From positions 124,001 to 188,000 of the forward strand of contig JAHEWK010000023.1 in assembly GCA_020740775.1 (NCBI GenBank): DNA of 64,000 bases, written 5' to 3'. The DNA is from Ilyonectria destructans. Lineage: Eukaryota > Ascomycota > Sordariomycetes > Hypocreales > Nectriaceae. This document shows positions 10,447-21,353 of this stretch, in pieces. The position numbers and the translations under genes are program-made. The notes under the pieces were generated by a model, which searched no databases, had not been told where the DNA came from, and saw only the letters and a program-made list of their open reading frames with translations. How positions within the stretch are numbered: the stretch's first letter is position 1; each line of letters opens with the position of its first letter.

Positions 10447-12902
10447 TCAGCCCTGAGTCGTAGGAAGCGACGCAGGGATGTCATCATCATCACTATCACT
10501 ATCAGTATCTGAGTCACTTGAAATATCTTCGATAGACATGGGTTCATCCCGAGTCCCGCTGGCCACGGGCATCCCTGGCCGAGGAGGATGAACGTGGCTC
10601 GGTGCTTGCCCACCCGCATGGCTGGGCTGCTGTGTCTGGTGCAGCTGGGTCGATACAGCAGTAGGATCATTTAGTTCTGCCGTTGTAGATGATTCTGACA
10701 GTCCACCCATCTCGGCCACCGGAATCCTTTTGCGTGGCGTGTCACCCTGGCCACCATTAACCTGCGCCGTGACGGTAGATTGACCCTCCTCGCCAGTCCG
10801 TGCTTTCTTGGATGCCGGGGGACCATCATGACGCCCTGATAACGAAGGCCCATCTGGTGTTCCAAAGAGACGACTTCGCTGGGCGTCGAGCTGCGCCTTG
10901 CTACGTCTCTCACGAAGTCGAATGCCGTATTTCTTGCGTGTCACGCTCTGCTTCGTGTTGTACCGATTCTTCAAGCTTGCCAATTGTTTTCCCTGTTCGG
11001 GTTCCGGAAGCTCCATGGCTTGCCTCATCAACCCGCCATAGTACTCCTCAGCCTCATTCATGTCCTTCTCAAACTCTCGTCGTTGGTCGGGTGTAAGCTT
11101 TGAGTACGGATCACCCGATGGTGTCGTCCAACCCGGTTTGGGAGTTCCCTGAGTTCGAGGGGTTTGATGTTGACGCCAGGCCGGCGAGTCCTGCGAAGGG
11201 GCCTGCGAAGCAGCGCTCTGCCCCTGCTTCTCTTTGCGGAAGGCGGAAATGGCGGTCATTATTTTCCTTGCTTGTTCTTCTGTATAGGCTCCACAAACGT
11301 TCACTTTTTGATGATAGGCCAAGCCGTTGCCGCTGATAAACCGACATCCGCAATGAGGGCATAGATCCTTCCCCACCTCGTCTGTTTCCTCGAATTTGTG
11401 ACAGGCACTTTTCTTCCAATGCTGCGGGGTGTCAGCACTCAGCACCGTTCGTGAAGGGGGTTTACTTACGTATTCCTGCGCCTTTGTCGAGCTGCAAGGC
11501 CAACCACAGACGCAGTGCACAATCCCACCTGGTTTTGGTTTAGACCTCGTGAAGGTAGGTGCGCCCGCGGCGCCCTGCGGTGCCGCTAGCTGTGTGACTA
11601 CAGGCTCTTTCGAACCAGGCTGTAGAGTAACATTTTGCCGTGCCATGGGCTGCGATGGAGTAGCTTGTGATGGAACAGGCTTTAAAGGAAGAGATGGCAC
11701 AACCAGCGAATGCAGAGACGGCATGACGCGCTCTTCGTTGACAATATCCTGAGCATCATATCCAAGGCGCTCCGCTCGTGCCAATGTATTGACCAGCTGC
11801 CGCGCCGGGATTGTCTCGAAGCGTCGAGCAAGAGCCTTGTCCAAGAAGCCAGGACTGACCTTGGCAAGTATCAAGTCGGCTACCTCGTCAAAGTCCTCGG
11901 CACTTAGATGTCGCACTATGTGCTCTTTTGACACCTTAACCATCTTACTCCCAAAGTCCTTGACTGCTCGGCTAAGCGTCTCAGCGTTGGCTTGGTGTAT
12001 AGTCGCATTCAACTATCATACATGTTAGCTGTGACGATATCTCGGCGAGATGATAGGCGCGATTAGGTTTCAAGCACAAGAGAAATAGCCACAATCCAGC
12101 GTGAATCAGGAACATGTGGAGGTTGGGATAAAGAACAACCAGAAATGCCACAGTTGGCATGAAAGATGAGTGCTTGACGGAGCCGCGTGAATGTAGCTGA
12201 ACAAGACTTGGGGATCAAACAGAGTTGTGGCGACAAAGCGTAGGAAGAGCCGGGTGGACTTACAAGGAATGCAACGTGATACTGTGAGCCCAGAAGCGCT
12301 TTCTCCCATCGATCTCTGATGACCTGGCGAACGGTTTCAGGACTGGCCGCTGAGATCATGTTCTCGAGGTTATGGTACTCCGGCGAGACCTGCACGCTGT
12401 TGGTTGCAGTTGGCGATGTCAACCCTTTGTTCGGTGGGGGAATATCTCCTCTGACTGGTGGCGGAGATGGCGCAAAATTGGAAGGTGGTCTTATGGGTTG
12501 TTGATGAGGGAGGTGTTGCACACGGTGGTGATAAGGATGTGCTTGCTGAGGAGGGGGAGCCTGCAAGCCAGCAGGTTGCGGTTGATAGTGAAAACCATTA
12601 TGTGTCATATGCTAAGGCACGACTTGGGTGTTGAAGTTAGTGTGATGAGGTAGCGGTGGTGAGCTGTGAGATCCGGGAGCATGAGCAGCATGCATGTATG
12701 GCGACGACACAGCCATCGGTGCTGTCACGGGTGGAGCCGAAAGACGGGAGCCGCTTGAAACTGGGCGCGATGCCGGCGCGCTGTTGGGCAGAGTCGAGTC
12801 AGAAACATTTGGCAAAGGAGAGGGCGAGACAGTCGACATGACGCCGTTGACGACACTCTGACTAGGCCCGCCAGAGGGAGGAAAGGCCGCGTGCGTAGCC
12901 AT
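10447..12902 (-). pseudogene. Zinc-finger-type hypothetical gene with one in-frame stop
   Basis: Model: 12264-12902 joined to 10447-12012. The 251-bp intron (12013-12263) has a GTAAGT donor and a TATGATAG acceptor preceded by CTAAC, and joins in phase 0 (VAFL to LNAT). The frame opens at ATG 12902 (MATHAAFPPSGG) and is proline/histidine-rich, but TAG at 12612-12614 interrupts it. The next codons (HMTHNGFHYQPQP) continue the same composition in the same frame, so CAG to TAG is the simplest reading. Alternatively translation starts at ATG 12608. Exon 2 has a helical region (KDFGSKMVKVSKEHIVRHL), a Cys-rich part (VHCVCGWPC) and a C2H2-like finger CPHCGCRF..GLAYHQKVNVC. The tail is acidic (DSDTDSDSDDDDIP). 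Likely nuclear; function unknown. Confidence 0.65.
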
Positions 12903-13469
12903 CTTGGGTCCGAACCGCGCTGAGACGAGTTGCGCGACTCACTTGCGCCCAGCACTGCTGTCGAGCTTCGTCTCAGCTTGGTGCAGGGATGCGAGTGATG
13001 TGACGAGCTTATCAATGGATGGCACCGTCAGTCCAGGCGTTGCTTCCGTGATCATGAGTAAAACCGAAGTTGAACAAGAGTCCTGAGGAAGTTACTATGC
13101 GTCCTCAACATAAAACAAGCTGGGCAAGTGCGATCTGAATCAGCACTTTCGAGGCAGGTTGATATCGCGCCTGGTTCTGGTTCCGGGAGCAGCTGCACGG
13201 CACGCGTTCAAGTGAGCCGCTAAAACAGGGAGGGCAACGGGTTCACTCGCCCACTGGAGAAAAAAGGGTGTGTAGGGAAAAAGAGGAGATGCTGCTTGAT
13301 TATAAGTTTGTTAGCGTGATTATTAGCCTCTTAGGACCCACATAATGTGGCCAATCATAAACTGTTATCTTGACTTGATGCCTAAATTATCAGGCTGCCT
13401 TGAGGATGCTGACATTGCTTTTTGCACATGCAAAACTGCTTAGGTTTGCTTTTAGAGAGCTGTTGGAAG

Positions 13470-13645
13470 ATGACCCTGTATTACGAAACCTCTGATAGTC
13501 TGATATCATGACCTTAGTCAGAAGGGGGGGTAAGAAAACCCCTCTCTGACCGGCCCGGTCCATCCGGGCCCCGAAGGAACAATCAACATCATCATCTGCT
13601 TTGAACACTATTACCCTGATTAAATTGACCGTATCGGATCCAACA
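13470..13645 (-). repeat. Dispersed repeat, copy A
   Basis: Reverse complement of 55910-56085, including the shared strings TTTCGTAATACAGGGTCAT, CTGACTAAGGTCA and GTCAATTTGATTAA. It lies inside a 101-codon minus-strand frame (13390-13695: SDTVNLIRVIVFKADDDVD, then LLTKVMISDYQRFRNTG) that I do not recognise. The frame may be a remnant of a transposon protein. Confidence 0.6.
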
Positions 13646-13929
13646 AGAGCTGTAAACAGACTAGCGCCTCCTATCTCTGTTAGCTGCACAGACAAGTGGG
13701 TATCACACTGTTAGAGCTAAGCTTGTATGTATCCTGTTTTAAAATAAGTTTGACAATAGAAATTGAAAAGATGTTAGTTAATGTTTATTATTGTTTATAA
13801 TATCAATTGATAATTATTGTATTTATTACAGCTAAAGATAATACAGCTACTGGTCATCAAGGGGTTGCTACTAGTAGCTGGAGAGAGGGTAGGGAAGTGA
13901 AGGATAGTGTAACTGTTGGATAGCTTATG

Positions 13930-14351
13930 TGTGACGGTCAAGGTTCCCAACGTAGTAAACCGTAACCTGATTGGTTTATGTTGGCAGTTGTAACGGGGCG
14001 TAGCGTACTGAGCGTAGGGTTTCGTATCACGTCTGATAATGTCAAGAAGTATTCTTGAGTGATCAAATTGTATTGAAAGCTGGAGAGCTATCTAGACATA
14101 GGGGAGTGGGAATGAGTGAAGCTATATATACTATTCTGGTTCGCTTGGTTGATCGTGGTCGAACAGGTCGAACAAGAGCGCGTTCGACCATTTAAGGTTA
14201 AGGTTTCACTGGGAACGATGGAGCGCGAGGAGCGATGCTCCCTCGTTCCCATCGTTCCTGTCGCTCCATCGCTCCTTCCCTGATTCGCCCGTGAGGCTGA
14301 TGAGTCAGCCTCCCCGCACCGTTGAGTTAACCCTCAGCTTGGGTCGTGACA
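13930..14351 (-). repeat. Solo LTR, minus orientation
   Basis: It begins TGTGACGGTCAAGG and ends GGGTCGTGACA, with inverted TGTYACG ends. The 5-bp direct repeat TTATG lies on both sides (13925-13929 and 14352-14356), the signature of LTR retrotransposon integration. About 150 bases at its left end match, in inverse orientation, the right end of the LTR at 15031-15394, so the two belong to one family. No internal coding region remains, which implies loss by LTR-LTR recombination. Confidence 0.8.
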
Positions 14352-14658
14352 TTATGTGACCACTTGATGACCTTGAACGTGTGTGTGTATTCTGTATCTG
14401 TTAACTGTCGCTCCTGACCTCCTTTGCTTCCTAATACGGGCTAGCCGGCCGGAGAGCTCGGCGAGCCCCTATTTCTCACGTGACTCCCTGGACCGGGTGT
14501 TCCAACATGCCTCCAATTCAACAGTAACGGGCTGTGCCCGTAGGTGGCCTCGGGAGCCGTTCGTGGCCCACTTTTTACCTTTAAGCCACCATGAGTATAT
14601 TTATGGATGGACCTCCTCTACTCTCTTTCTCTTCTTCTTCTTTCCTTAAGTTTGGTAT

Positions 14659-14833
14659 TGTAACGGGCTAGGCCCATGAGGAGGTCTCGGCTACGCCCTC
14701 GACCCACTAACGCTTTGACCCACATCAGCTGGAAGATCAAGGAGCTCTCTTGCTAGCGCCCCTTTTCTTCTTTTCCTTCTTTCCTCTTCAGCTTGCTCAG
14801 CTAGTTGTCAATATACTTAGCTGGACCGTTACA
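14659..14833 (+). repeat. Solo LTR with GGTAT duplication
   Basis: A 175-bp sequence starting TGTAACGGGCTAGGCCC and ending GGACCGTTACA, flanked on both sides by GGTAT (14654-14658 and 14834-14838). It appears to be inserted inside an older related repeat: a degenerate start AGTAACGGGCTGTGCCC lies near 14530 and a matching end GAGACCGTTACA near 14891. Confidence 0.8.
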
Positions 14834-15030
14834 GGTATACTCTGTAGAGTGGCCTAGCTAGTTGCAATACACTACCTTGAGACCGTTACAATTTGAGCGT
14901 TACGAGCCTCCACAGCCGCCTCGAGGGCCTCAATTCCCCGGCCCGATGGAGTATTGGTCTTCTTTCCCTGTCCCCGGGTCGAGGCCACCCTTAAGTGGCC
15001 TGATCCCAGGCGTTAATGGCGGCAGTCTTG

Positions 15031-15394
15031 TGTCACGGCCCATGCCGCGACGCGAATGCGTGTCGCCACACGGCACGGATCAACGTATTCCGCTCACTCG
15101 CAGCGAGTGAGCGGGACCCACTTTCTCACTCCGGGCAAGTGAGAATGTAACACTATCTCACGATGGGCATTGTGAGATGCTCCCCAGGCCCTACCTATAA
15201 AAGACCACACAACATCCCTTAGACAGACACTCTCGCTACCTCAGCTTTCAATACAACTTGATTACTCAAGAATACTTCTTGATATTATCAGACGTGATTC
15301 GCCACCCTACGCTCAGTACGTTACGCCCCGCCACAACTGCCAACATAAACCAACCTGGTTACGGTTTACTACGTTGGGAACCTTGACCGTCACA
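15031..15394 (+). repeat. Solo LTR with TCTTG duplication
   Basis: A 364-bp sequence starting TGTCACGGCCCATGCC and ending CCTTGACCGTCACA, flanked by TCTTG on both sides (15026-15030, 15395-15399). A TATA-like CCTATAAAAGACC lies at about 15193, where an LTR promoter would be expected. Same family as the inverted copy at 13930-14351. Confidence 0.85.
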
Positions 15395-15737
15395 TCTTGG
15401 TCTATTTCCTCAAGCCTCTCAATCACAGGTAAATACCATAGTAAATGAGGGTTAAGGAGCCAATCAGCCAACTCGCTGGCGACAAAATAGAGGGCCGCAA
15501 AAGCAGAATCTACGGCCGTATGAGAGGATCATTCAATTAGACTGAAAGTGTCGGAAAGCTAGCGTGGCACTTCAAATGACTTAGCCCGTTATGATGTGTA
15601 TTGTCTGTGTTCATCGCTAGGCTATCGCGGCATAGGCTTCCCTGACCGCCTTCCCATTCGGGCTGTACCCGGCAACGGGTCGTCACCACGTGACCACCCG
15701 ATCAGATGCTCTGTGCATGATCCAATCTAACAGAAAG

Positions 15738-15924
15738 TGTCACGGGCCAGGGCCCATATCCTCGCGGCTGTGCCGCAAGACGTACTAGGCTCGTGCGCGC
15801 CAGGCACGAGAAATCGTTCCACAGCTCAGGGGCACTTAGGAATTTCTTTCTTTCTTCTTCATCTTTGATGTAAATAGCATCCTGGACTAGATAGCTGGAA
15901 TACAGTTACTAGAGGCCGTTCACA
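15738..15924 (+). repeat. Solo LTR with GAAAG duplication
   Basis: A 187-bp sequence starting TGTCACGGGCCAGGGCCC and ending GAGGCCGTTCACA, flanked by GAAAG at 15733-15737 and 15925-15929. Its body contains short C/T-rich tracts and palindromes (GCTCGTGCGCGCCAGGCACGAG). No internal region is attached. Confidence 0.85.
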
Positions 15925-15929
15925 GAAAG

Positions 15930-17043
15930 TGTGTAGTTAGCTTCAATTGAACTCGTGTGTGGACGGCCGAAATTGAAGGCATGACATCTTTAAAATCCGT
16001 GTATTAAAATGGAAGGCGGTGAGACTATCTGCTAGCCCTGATTGGCAAGCGGTGACATACCCCGGCACAAAATCCCGATTTGGCTAAGCGCTATTCTCCA
16101 CACCGTCGCTCTAAGATTCTACACCGTTCCTCCAAGGGTACCCATGTATGTTGAGTGCTGATACGATTGAGGCTGTGCTACTAAAATACCAATTGGGAGA
16201 ATGGTGGAGACCAGTATGGGATCCGATATGAAGGCATGGACGCGTGTTGATTGGATGATATCTTGACCGTGCGATATTCTAGTCCTAATCTGAAGGAAGC
16301 AATGGTAAGACCCAGTAATTCAAATCATGGGCCTATCACATACGTATCCACCAACATGGGGGAGGATCTTCCAGCATCGCACAGGAGAGGCAAACCGCGA
16401 CCGGTTTTCGGAAAGGAGCCTTGAGGAACGACGTTTGCTATGGCCGATTTCCGTTTCCTTCATCGACTCCGATCACACCTGCAGTGTAGCGTCGTGGTGG
16501 GAGGCACTTGCTTTGTCAATCGGCACGTGATGTGGCTCGGTCTCAGACGAACGGGCTAGAAACCGCAGTCTGCGAATAGGCCAAATTGAGGCCTTCATAA
16601 TCTTATGACAACAATGTTGCGATGATGCAAAAATGGGTTCAATTGATCAAGTGATGTATCTGATTGCTTGACCGCGCCCGGAGGCTATTCCGGCTCAGGG
16701 ATTTTTCCCAGCCTCGCCACGCGGGGCGGATTTACTTTATTCCTCTGATACGAAACTGACACGGCAACCAGACTGTCTGGACATGACCAACGAACGTAAA
16801 AAGCAATGCCGGCGCATCCGCTCACCCTCCAATCAGTCTCAGAGCCCGCCACAACTTTCGCGATTCCGATACTTGTATTATCTTAACAACTGAAACCACA
16901 CCTCTTCTGGTCTCAACGACCAGCGAGCGTGAGCTTTAGAGACCCAACCCAGAAAGAGCTCTCAGCGACAAGCCGGAACGGTCTTGGTACTTCATCGGGA
17001 TACCATCGTCTCAATCTTTGTTTTCACTCCGACAATAATGATC
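15930..17043. other. Intergenic, upstream of the C2H2 gene
   Basis: No supported gene. The last few hundred bases presumably hold the promoter and leader of the plus-strand gene starting at 17044. C/T-rich leader sequence (ACCACACCTCTTCTGGTCTC near 16895) is typical of fungal 5' regions. Confidence 0.4.
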
Positions 17044-20000
17044 ATGGCGGAACCCGACCCCCCACCATACTTGCTCCAGATCAGAGTAATAGAAGAGTGC
17101 GTGTCACAAGCCTCCCAACACCTCGAGGACACCAAGTCTCCTTATCTTTTGTATCAGGAGCGGGTGGCAGCCCTGAAGGATAGTGTTGAGCAGGAATGGG
17201 CGCGTGTCCCGTCTAATCCCACTCAGCATGATTTGACAACCTTGCGACGGAGCACACTGAGGCTCGGTGGTCAGTTGAGGGAACTGGAGCTCAAGCACGC
17301 CGCTACCATCGAGGAAGACGACAAGGCGTACAGAGCCTCACTGGAAGCACAAGTTAGAAAGCTCTGCAGGGATATGGTCGATATATTTGGGAGATCCTTG
17401 GTGACAGAGACCCTACAGGAATACCCAACGGAGCCTGTGCCCGGATCTCGTAGTCCTGCAGACGGGCCCCTTGCCCCAACAGACGCCACATCGCAAGAGA
17501 ACACACAGTCAGCACCTCAACACAACGCTACAGATACACCGCCCAATGTTGAGTTTCAAGACGCCAACATGCAAGAACCCGACAGCACCGAAGACCAGAC
17601 CAAGTCCACCAACTCGCCCATCGCCACCAATCCGTCCATGTCCATCAATCCCGTTCGTCCAAGGCTCCGATCCTAACCTCAAGTCCTGCTTCCTCGCTAA
17701 TATGTTTAGAAAAAAAGAATGGGATCTATCGTCTCAGGTCAACAAAAACGTGCCCGAATGGGGCAAACTGAGCCTGCAGAGACCCAAAAAACCATCGAGT
17801 TCGACGAGGTCTTCCAAGATGGGAATGCCGCCATAAAGCACACAATAGTCCAGTTCCGTGACGAGTGGTACATTCTTCTGTGCGATGAGCACGGACTCAG
17901 TTTCAAACAACATCCTATCATGTCGGCTGCCAAGCATCTCAACGGGAGGGCTCACGGTAAACTGCCTAAAGACCACGAAATGGCCATCAAACACCTTGGT
18001 GTTCGTGTCCTCAACTGCAGCGCAAAACTCGCAGAGGAGAACAATAGGGTATGTCTGGTGGCATATGGAACAGGATATGACCCGTCAAAGTCGCGCACGC
18101 GAACCAAGAACAAAACTTCTGAATCCAGTCACGTCTCGCCGCTTCTCGAACAAGCAGATCAACATGTAGATGCGCCGTTGGGCAATAGGGGAAGCGCATG
18201 TGTGAATGGTAGGGGCAAGAGTGGCCGGAGACCGCGAAAGAAATTTGATGGAATAGTTGATCCGACTCCTGGCGGCATTTATCTCGGATACTGGTCAAAG
18301 TCTAGGGAGTGGCAAGCTGTACTCGTTCTCTCTGGAGTTGCCACCGAGCAACCTATTGATATTGGCTTCTCAGGCACAATCCAGGACCTAGGTCTCACAG
18401 AACAACTGCCGCCGTGTTACACTTATGATCCCCAGACGGGTATTCTTGATTGGCAAGAGGACTACAAAGATGGAGGTCCTTTGGTTAGAGAACGACAATT
18501 TCCCGTCATGTACTTTGATGGCTTGGATTTTCCGAGCGAAAGCTCAGTTGGCTGGGTGGCAGCCAACGATCTCCAATATGTTGATACTCAAGACTCCAGT
18601 TTTGAGCTAACTCCTCACTTCAAATCAGTCCTGGAATTTTTGGAGACCCAAAGAAGAAGCAAACAGGCCGAGAATTCAAACCTCGAGAACATGGAGCAAA
18701 CGGACTTGAGACTGGACCCGGCAGACATCAACACTCTGGATTCTATGGTCGTCACCACACCAGCGGCTTTACCGGCAGAACTAAGCCAAGAGGAACAGTC
18801 AAGTCCCCAGCCTGGCCTCAGCCAAAATAATTGTCAAGCAGATGACCAAGAGGCGCCACTGTCATCCGAAGAAGGCCGCACCACCAGCGTGGGGGGCTTA
18901 CCATCGAGCAGAGCTGACTTTCATCATAACCCTAGTGCCGACCCAAAGACTCACCATGGAAATCAGAACCCCAACGTTGTGGCCATAATCAGCGATTTCT
19001 CCAGCAATGCAGCTTCGGCACCGACCACAGGAACTCCTCCAGCTGGCGACCGGCCCGAACCCGTCATCTCACCTTCGATGTCTTTATCTGTACAACCAGC
19101 CACCGCTCCAACCCCAGACAACCGAGGCGAACATGACAACTCGCTCAGGAATAGAAAATTGCTCCAAATAACAGCTGATGGCTACAGACTGAATCGGTGG
19201 TTGGACCAAGACGGCCGTTCAGCAGTGGGGGACGTGGATGGAACCTGTACAGCCGCAAGTCGACAGAGTCGCATTTCACCAATAGCGGAAGGTCCAATCC
19301 ATTCAAGCCAAGCCCATATTGCACCAGGCCCTCTTCGATTTCAGGCGAATGACCAAGGGAGAGACATGGAGCCACCCCCAATTGCATTGCAGGCTACGGA
19401 GCGACCTAAGATTGATGACCAGCGCCTCGATCTATTGAGACAGCAGCATAGTACCGAGGGTCCGACATCTTTTCATAAAGAACACCCCCATACATCAAAT
19501 GTGGTATCCAACGATGAACGCGATATTCAAGCAGGATCACCACAAGGACCCGGGTCCTCCCCCCTTCACCAATCAAGCTTTGTCCTCCCCGTTCCGCGGG
19601 ATTTCAACTTTGGCCTCACAGTACCAGCCATGTATCAACTACGGCCCCTCAATCCCATGCCGCCCAATCAGACTACCCCACAGCCTTTTCCCCAGTCTCA
19701 GTTCACCGACAATACACCCTCAGTTAGCCGCCAAGAACCTATCTTCAGTCCCGATTCTCGACCAGTCACGCTTCCCCCCTTCTCGATACCGAGCGTATCG
19801 CCAAGACCTAGTCTACAACCACATTCCGTTGGTAACCAGGCTCCTAACGCATCGCCGCGACTATTGCCATGTCCAACCTCAAACCCGCCTTCAGCGAGCT
19901 CGGCATCACCACTAACGAATGGACAATCAAGCCAACTCCACCCACGACATCCCTCGGAACCGGATCCCCGATGGGGGTATTCTTGCCCTCATTGTTCAAA

Positions 20001-20061
20001 GCATTATGTTACACTAGTTTGGAGGGATAAACATATACAGGACTGTCCCTCAGCACACTAA
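17044..20061 (+). CDS. Coiled-coil, C2H2-tailed hypothetical nuclear protein
   Basis: Model: 17044-17652 joined to 17710-20061, about 986 residues. The 57-bp intron has donor GTTCGT, branch-like CCTAAC and GCTAAT, and acceptor TTTAG. It keeps phase 0 and removes three in-frame stops. I start at MAEPDPPPY; an ATG two codons upstream is also possible. Residues 1-120 are strongly helical (ALKDSVEQEWARV, LRELELKHAATIEEDD). After the intron is a basic patch (KKRMGS..QQKRARM). A conserved block follows (EVFQDGNAAIKHTIVQF, LLCDEHGLSFKQHP, AAKHLNGRAHGKL) with Cys/His spacing like a degenerate finger. The long middle is Ser/Pro/Gln-rich and disordered. The last 25 residues form a finger, CPHCSKHYVTLVWRDKHIQDC. 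Probably DNA- or chromatin-associated; no characterised homologue is recalled. Confidence 0.75.
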
Positions 20062-20484
20062 ATCAATTGGCTTGTATTAAAATATTGAACTGCTTCCTTG
20101 GATTTAATAATCTGGATCTTAATCGTAATCTTGCAGGAAGAATAGGTTCTACCCTTATGTTAGCTGGTCTCCATCTTCAGAAACACCGAGTTCCCGCTTG
20201 GCGGTGATGAGCTGCGGGCACCCTAGCCATTCTTTGCAGCTCCATGAGCCGCAACACTCCGTGTCTGGAGCGTCCTTGGTATAGTGGTACATAGAAAGGA
20301 AAGAGACGAAACAGGGGTTATCTACTCAAGACGCGGATAGTAACCCGGATCTGTGATATGTGATTGATTCAACATGTAAGATCGATCGTGTGTATAGATA
20401 TTGAATAGTGGCAAAAGGAAGCTCATGGAAGTAGCTTGAAAGGCTGATAAATATTGTCATCAAAGATGACAGTTGCCACCTATT

Positions 20485-20585
20485 GCGGGGCCCAATAGGT
20501 GCGCACCTGGGTGCGCATGGAAGTGTCACGTGCTGCGCACCCGGGTGCGCGTGTAAGGAAGTTATGTAAGCCTGGCCTCCTTGTA
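20485..20585 (+). repeat. Solo MULE-type terminus with two hairpins
   Basis: Order of parts: palindrome GGTGCGCACCTGGGTGCGC, then CACGTG, then palindrome GCGCACCCGGGTGCGC, then GTAAGGA and TTATGTAAGC. The termini of the MULE at 48650-52726 have the same order: palindrome, CACGTG, palindrome, GTAAGGA, TATGTAAGC. Base identity between palindromes is modest, so this is a related but different family. No second terminus was found nearby. Confidence 0.5.
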
Positions 20586-21353
20586 AGCCGGCTACGCTAT
20601 GATAGGTAATTTATGTAACTAGCTAGGAATAGTGATGCGAAGGGTCGTATGAGGCCATGAAGCGAGCAGCCACGGATCCGAAGACGCCAAGACCCATATA
20701 TTGTCTAAGGGCGCACCTCAATCGTCATCCCGTGTGTCCCCTTTTCGGTCTCCGGGTCCAACAACACGCTACCACACCCGTCGTCAGGCTGCGCATAGAT
20801 TGGTCCAAAATGATGATAATGACGACAGCGACACGGGCAGCGAGTCCCAAGGAAGTGAATCCCATCTTGGTCGAGCGAATTTGCACCGTGATAAGGACTA
20901 TTGTCCCTCTGATACAGAAGAGATGGACCCAGAAGGTGACGACTCTGACGGCGAAGATCAACGCTCACGCAAGCGCCGCAAGGTCTCGAGAGCCTCTGCC
21001 TATCCGCTGCGCGATGCAGCAGCTGGTGTTGAGCGTCCCCGTTGGAGGAGACCATCTTTGAGATCGAGACCTACCCAGTCGACCTGCGGGGAAAAGAATG
21101 CCCTAGCAAGCGGTATCCTCAGCCCAGCGTCATCCCAGGCGACGTCCGATGAGACCGAAGTCAGGGCGGTTCTCGCCAGCTTTGAGGAATGGCCGCTCGA
21201 GAATGCTTCGCTCAAGCGCATAACCGAGAACGGCAAAACAACTTTCCAGGTACAGTTCGACTGGACTCCTTGTACAAAGCATGGGCATGTTAGCAGCACC
21301 ACTCGGGATCGAGTTAATTTACCCTCGACACGGACGAGGAGCAGGGCCAAGCG

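Noticed and set aside
10413..10913. Minus-strand frames overlapping the zinc-finger gene
   Set aside because: Out-of-frame shadows of the gene at 10447-12902.
14530..14891. Older LTR enclosing the solo LTR at 14659
   Set aside because: The start has lost TGT and no matching 5-bp flanks exist, so only the inner LTR is annotated.
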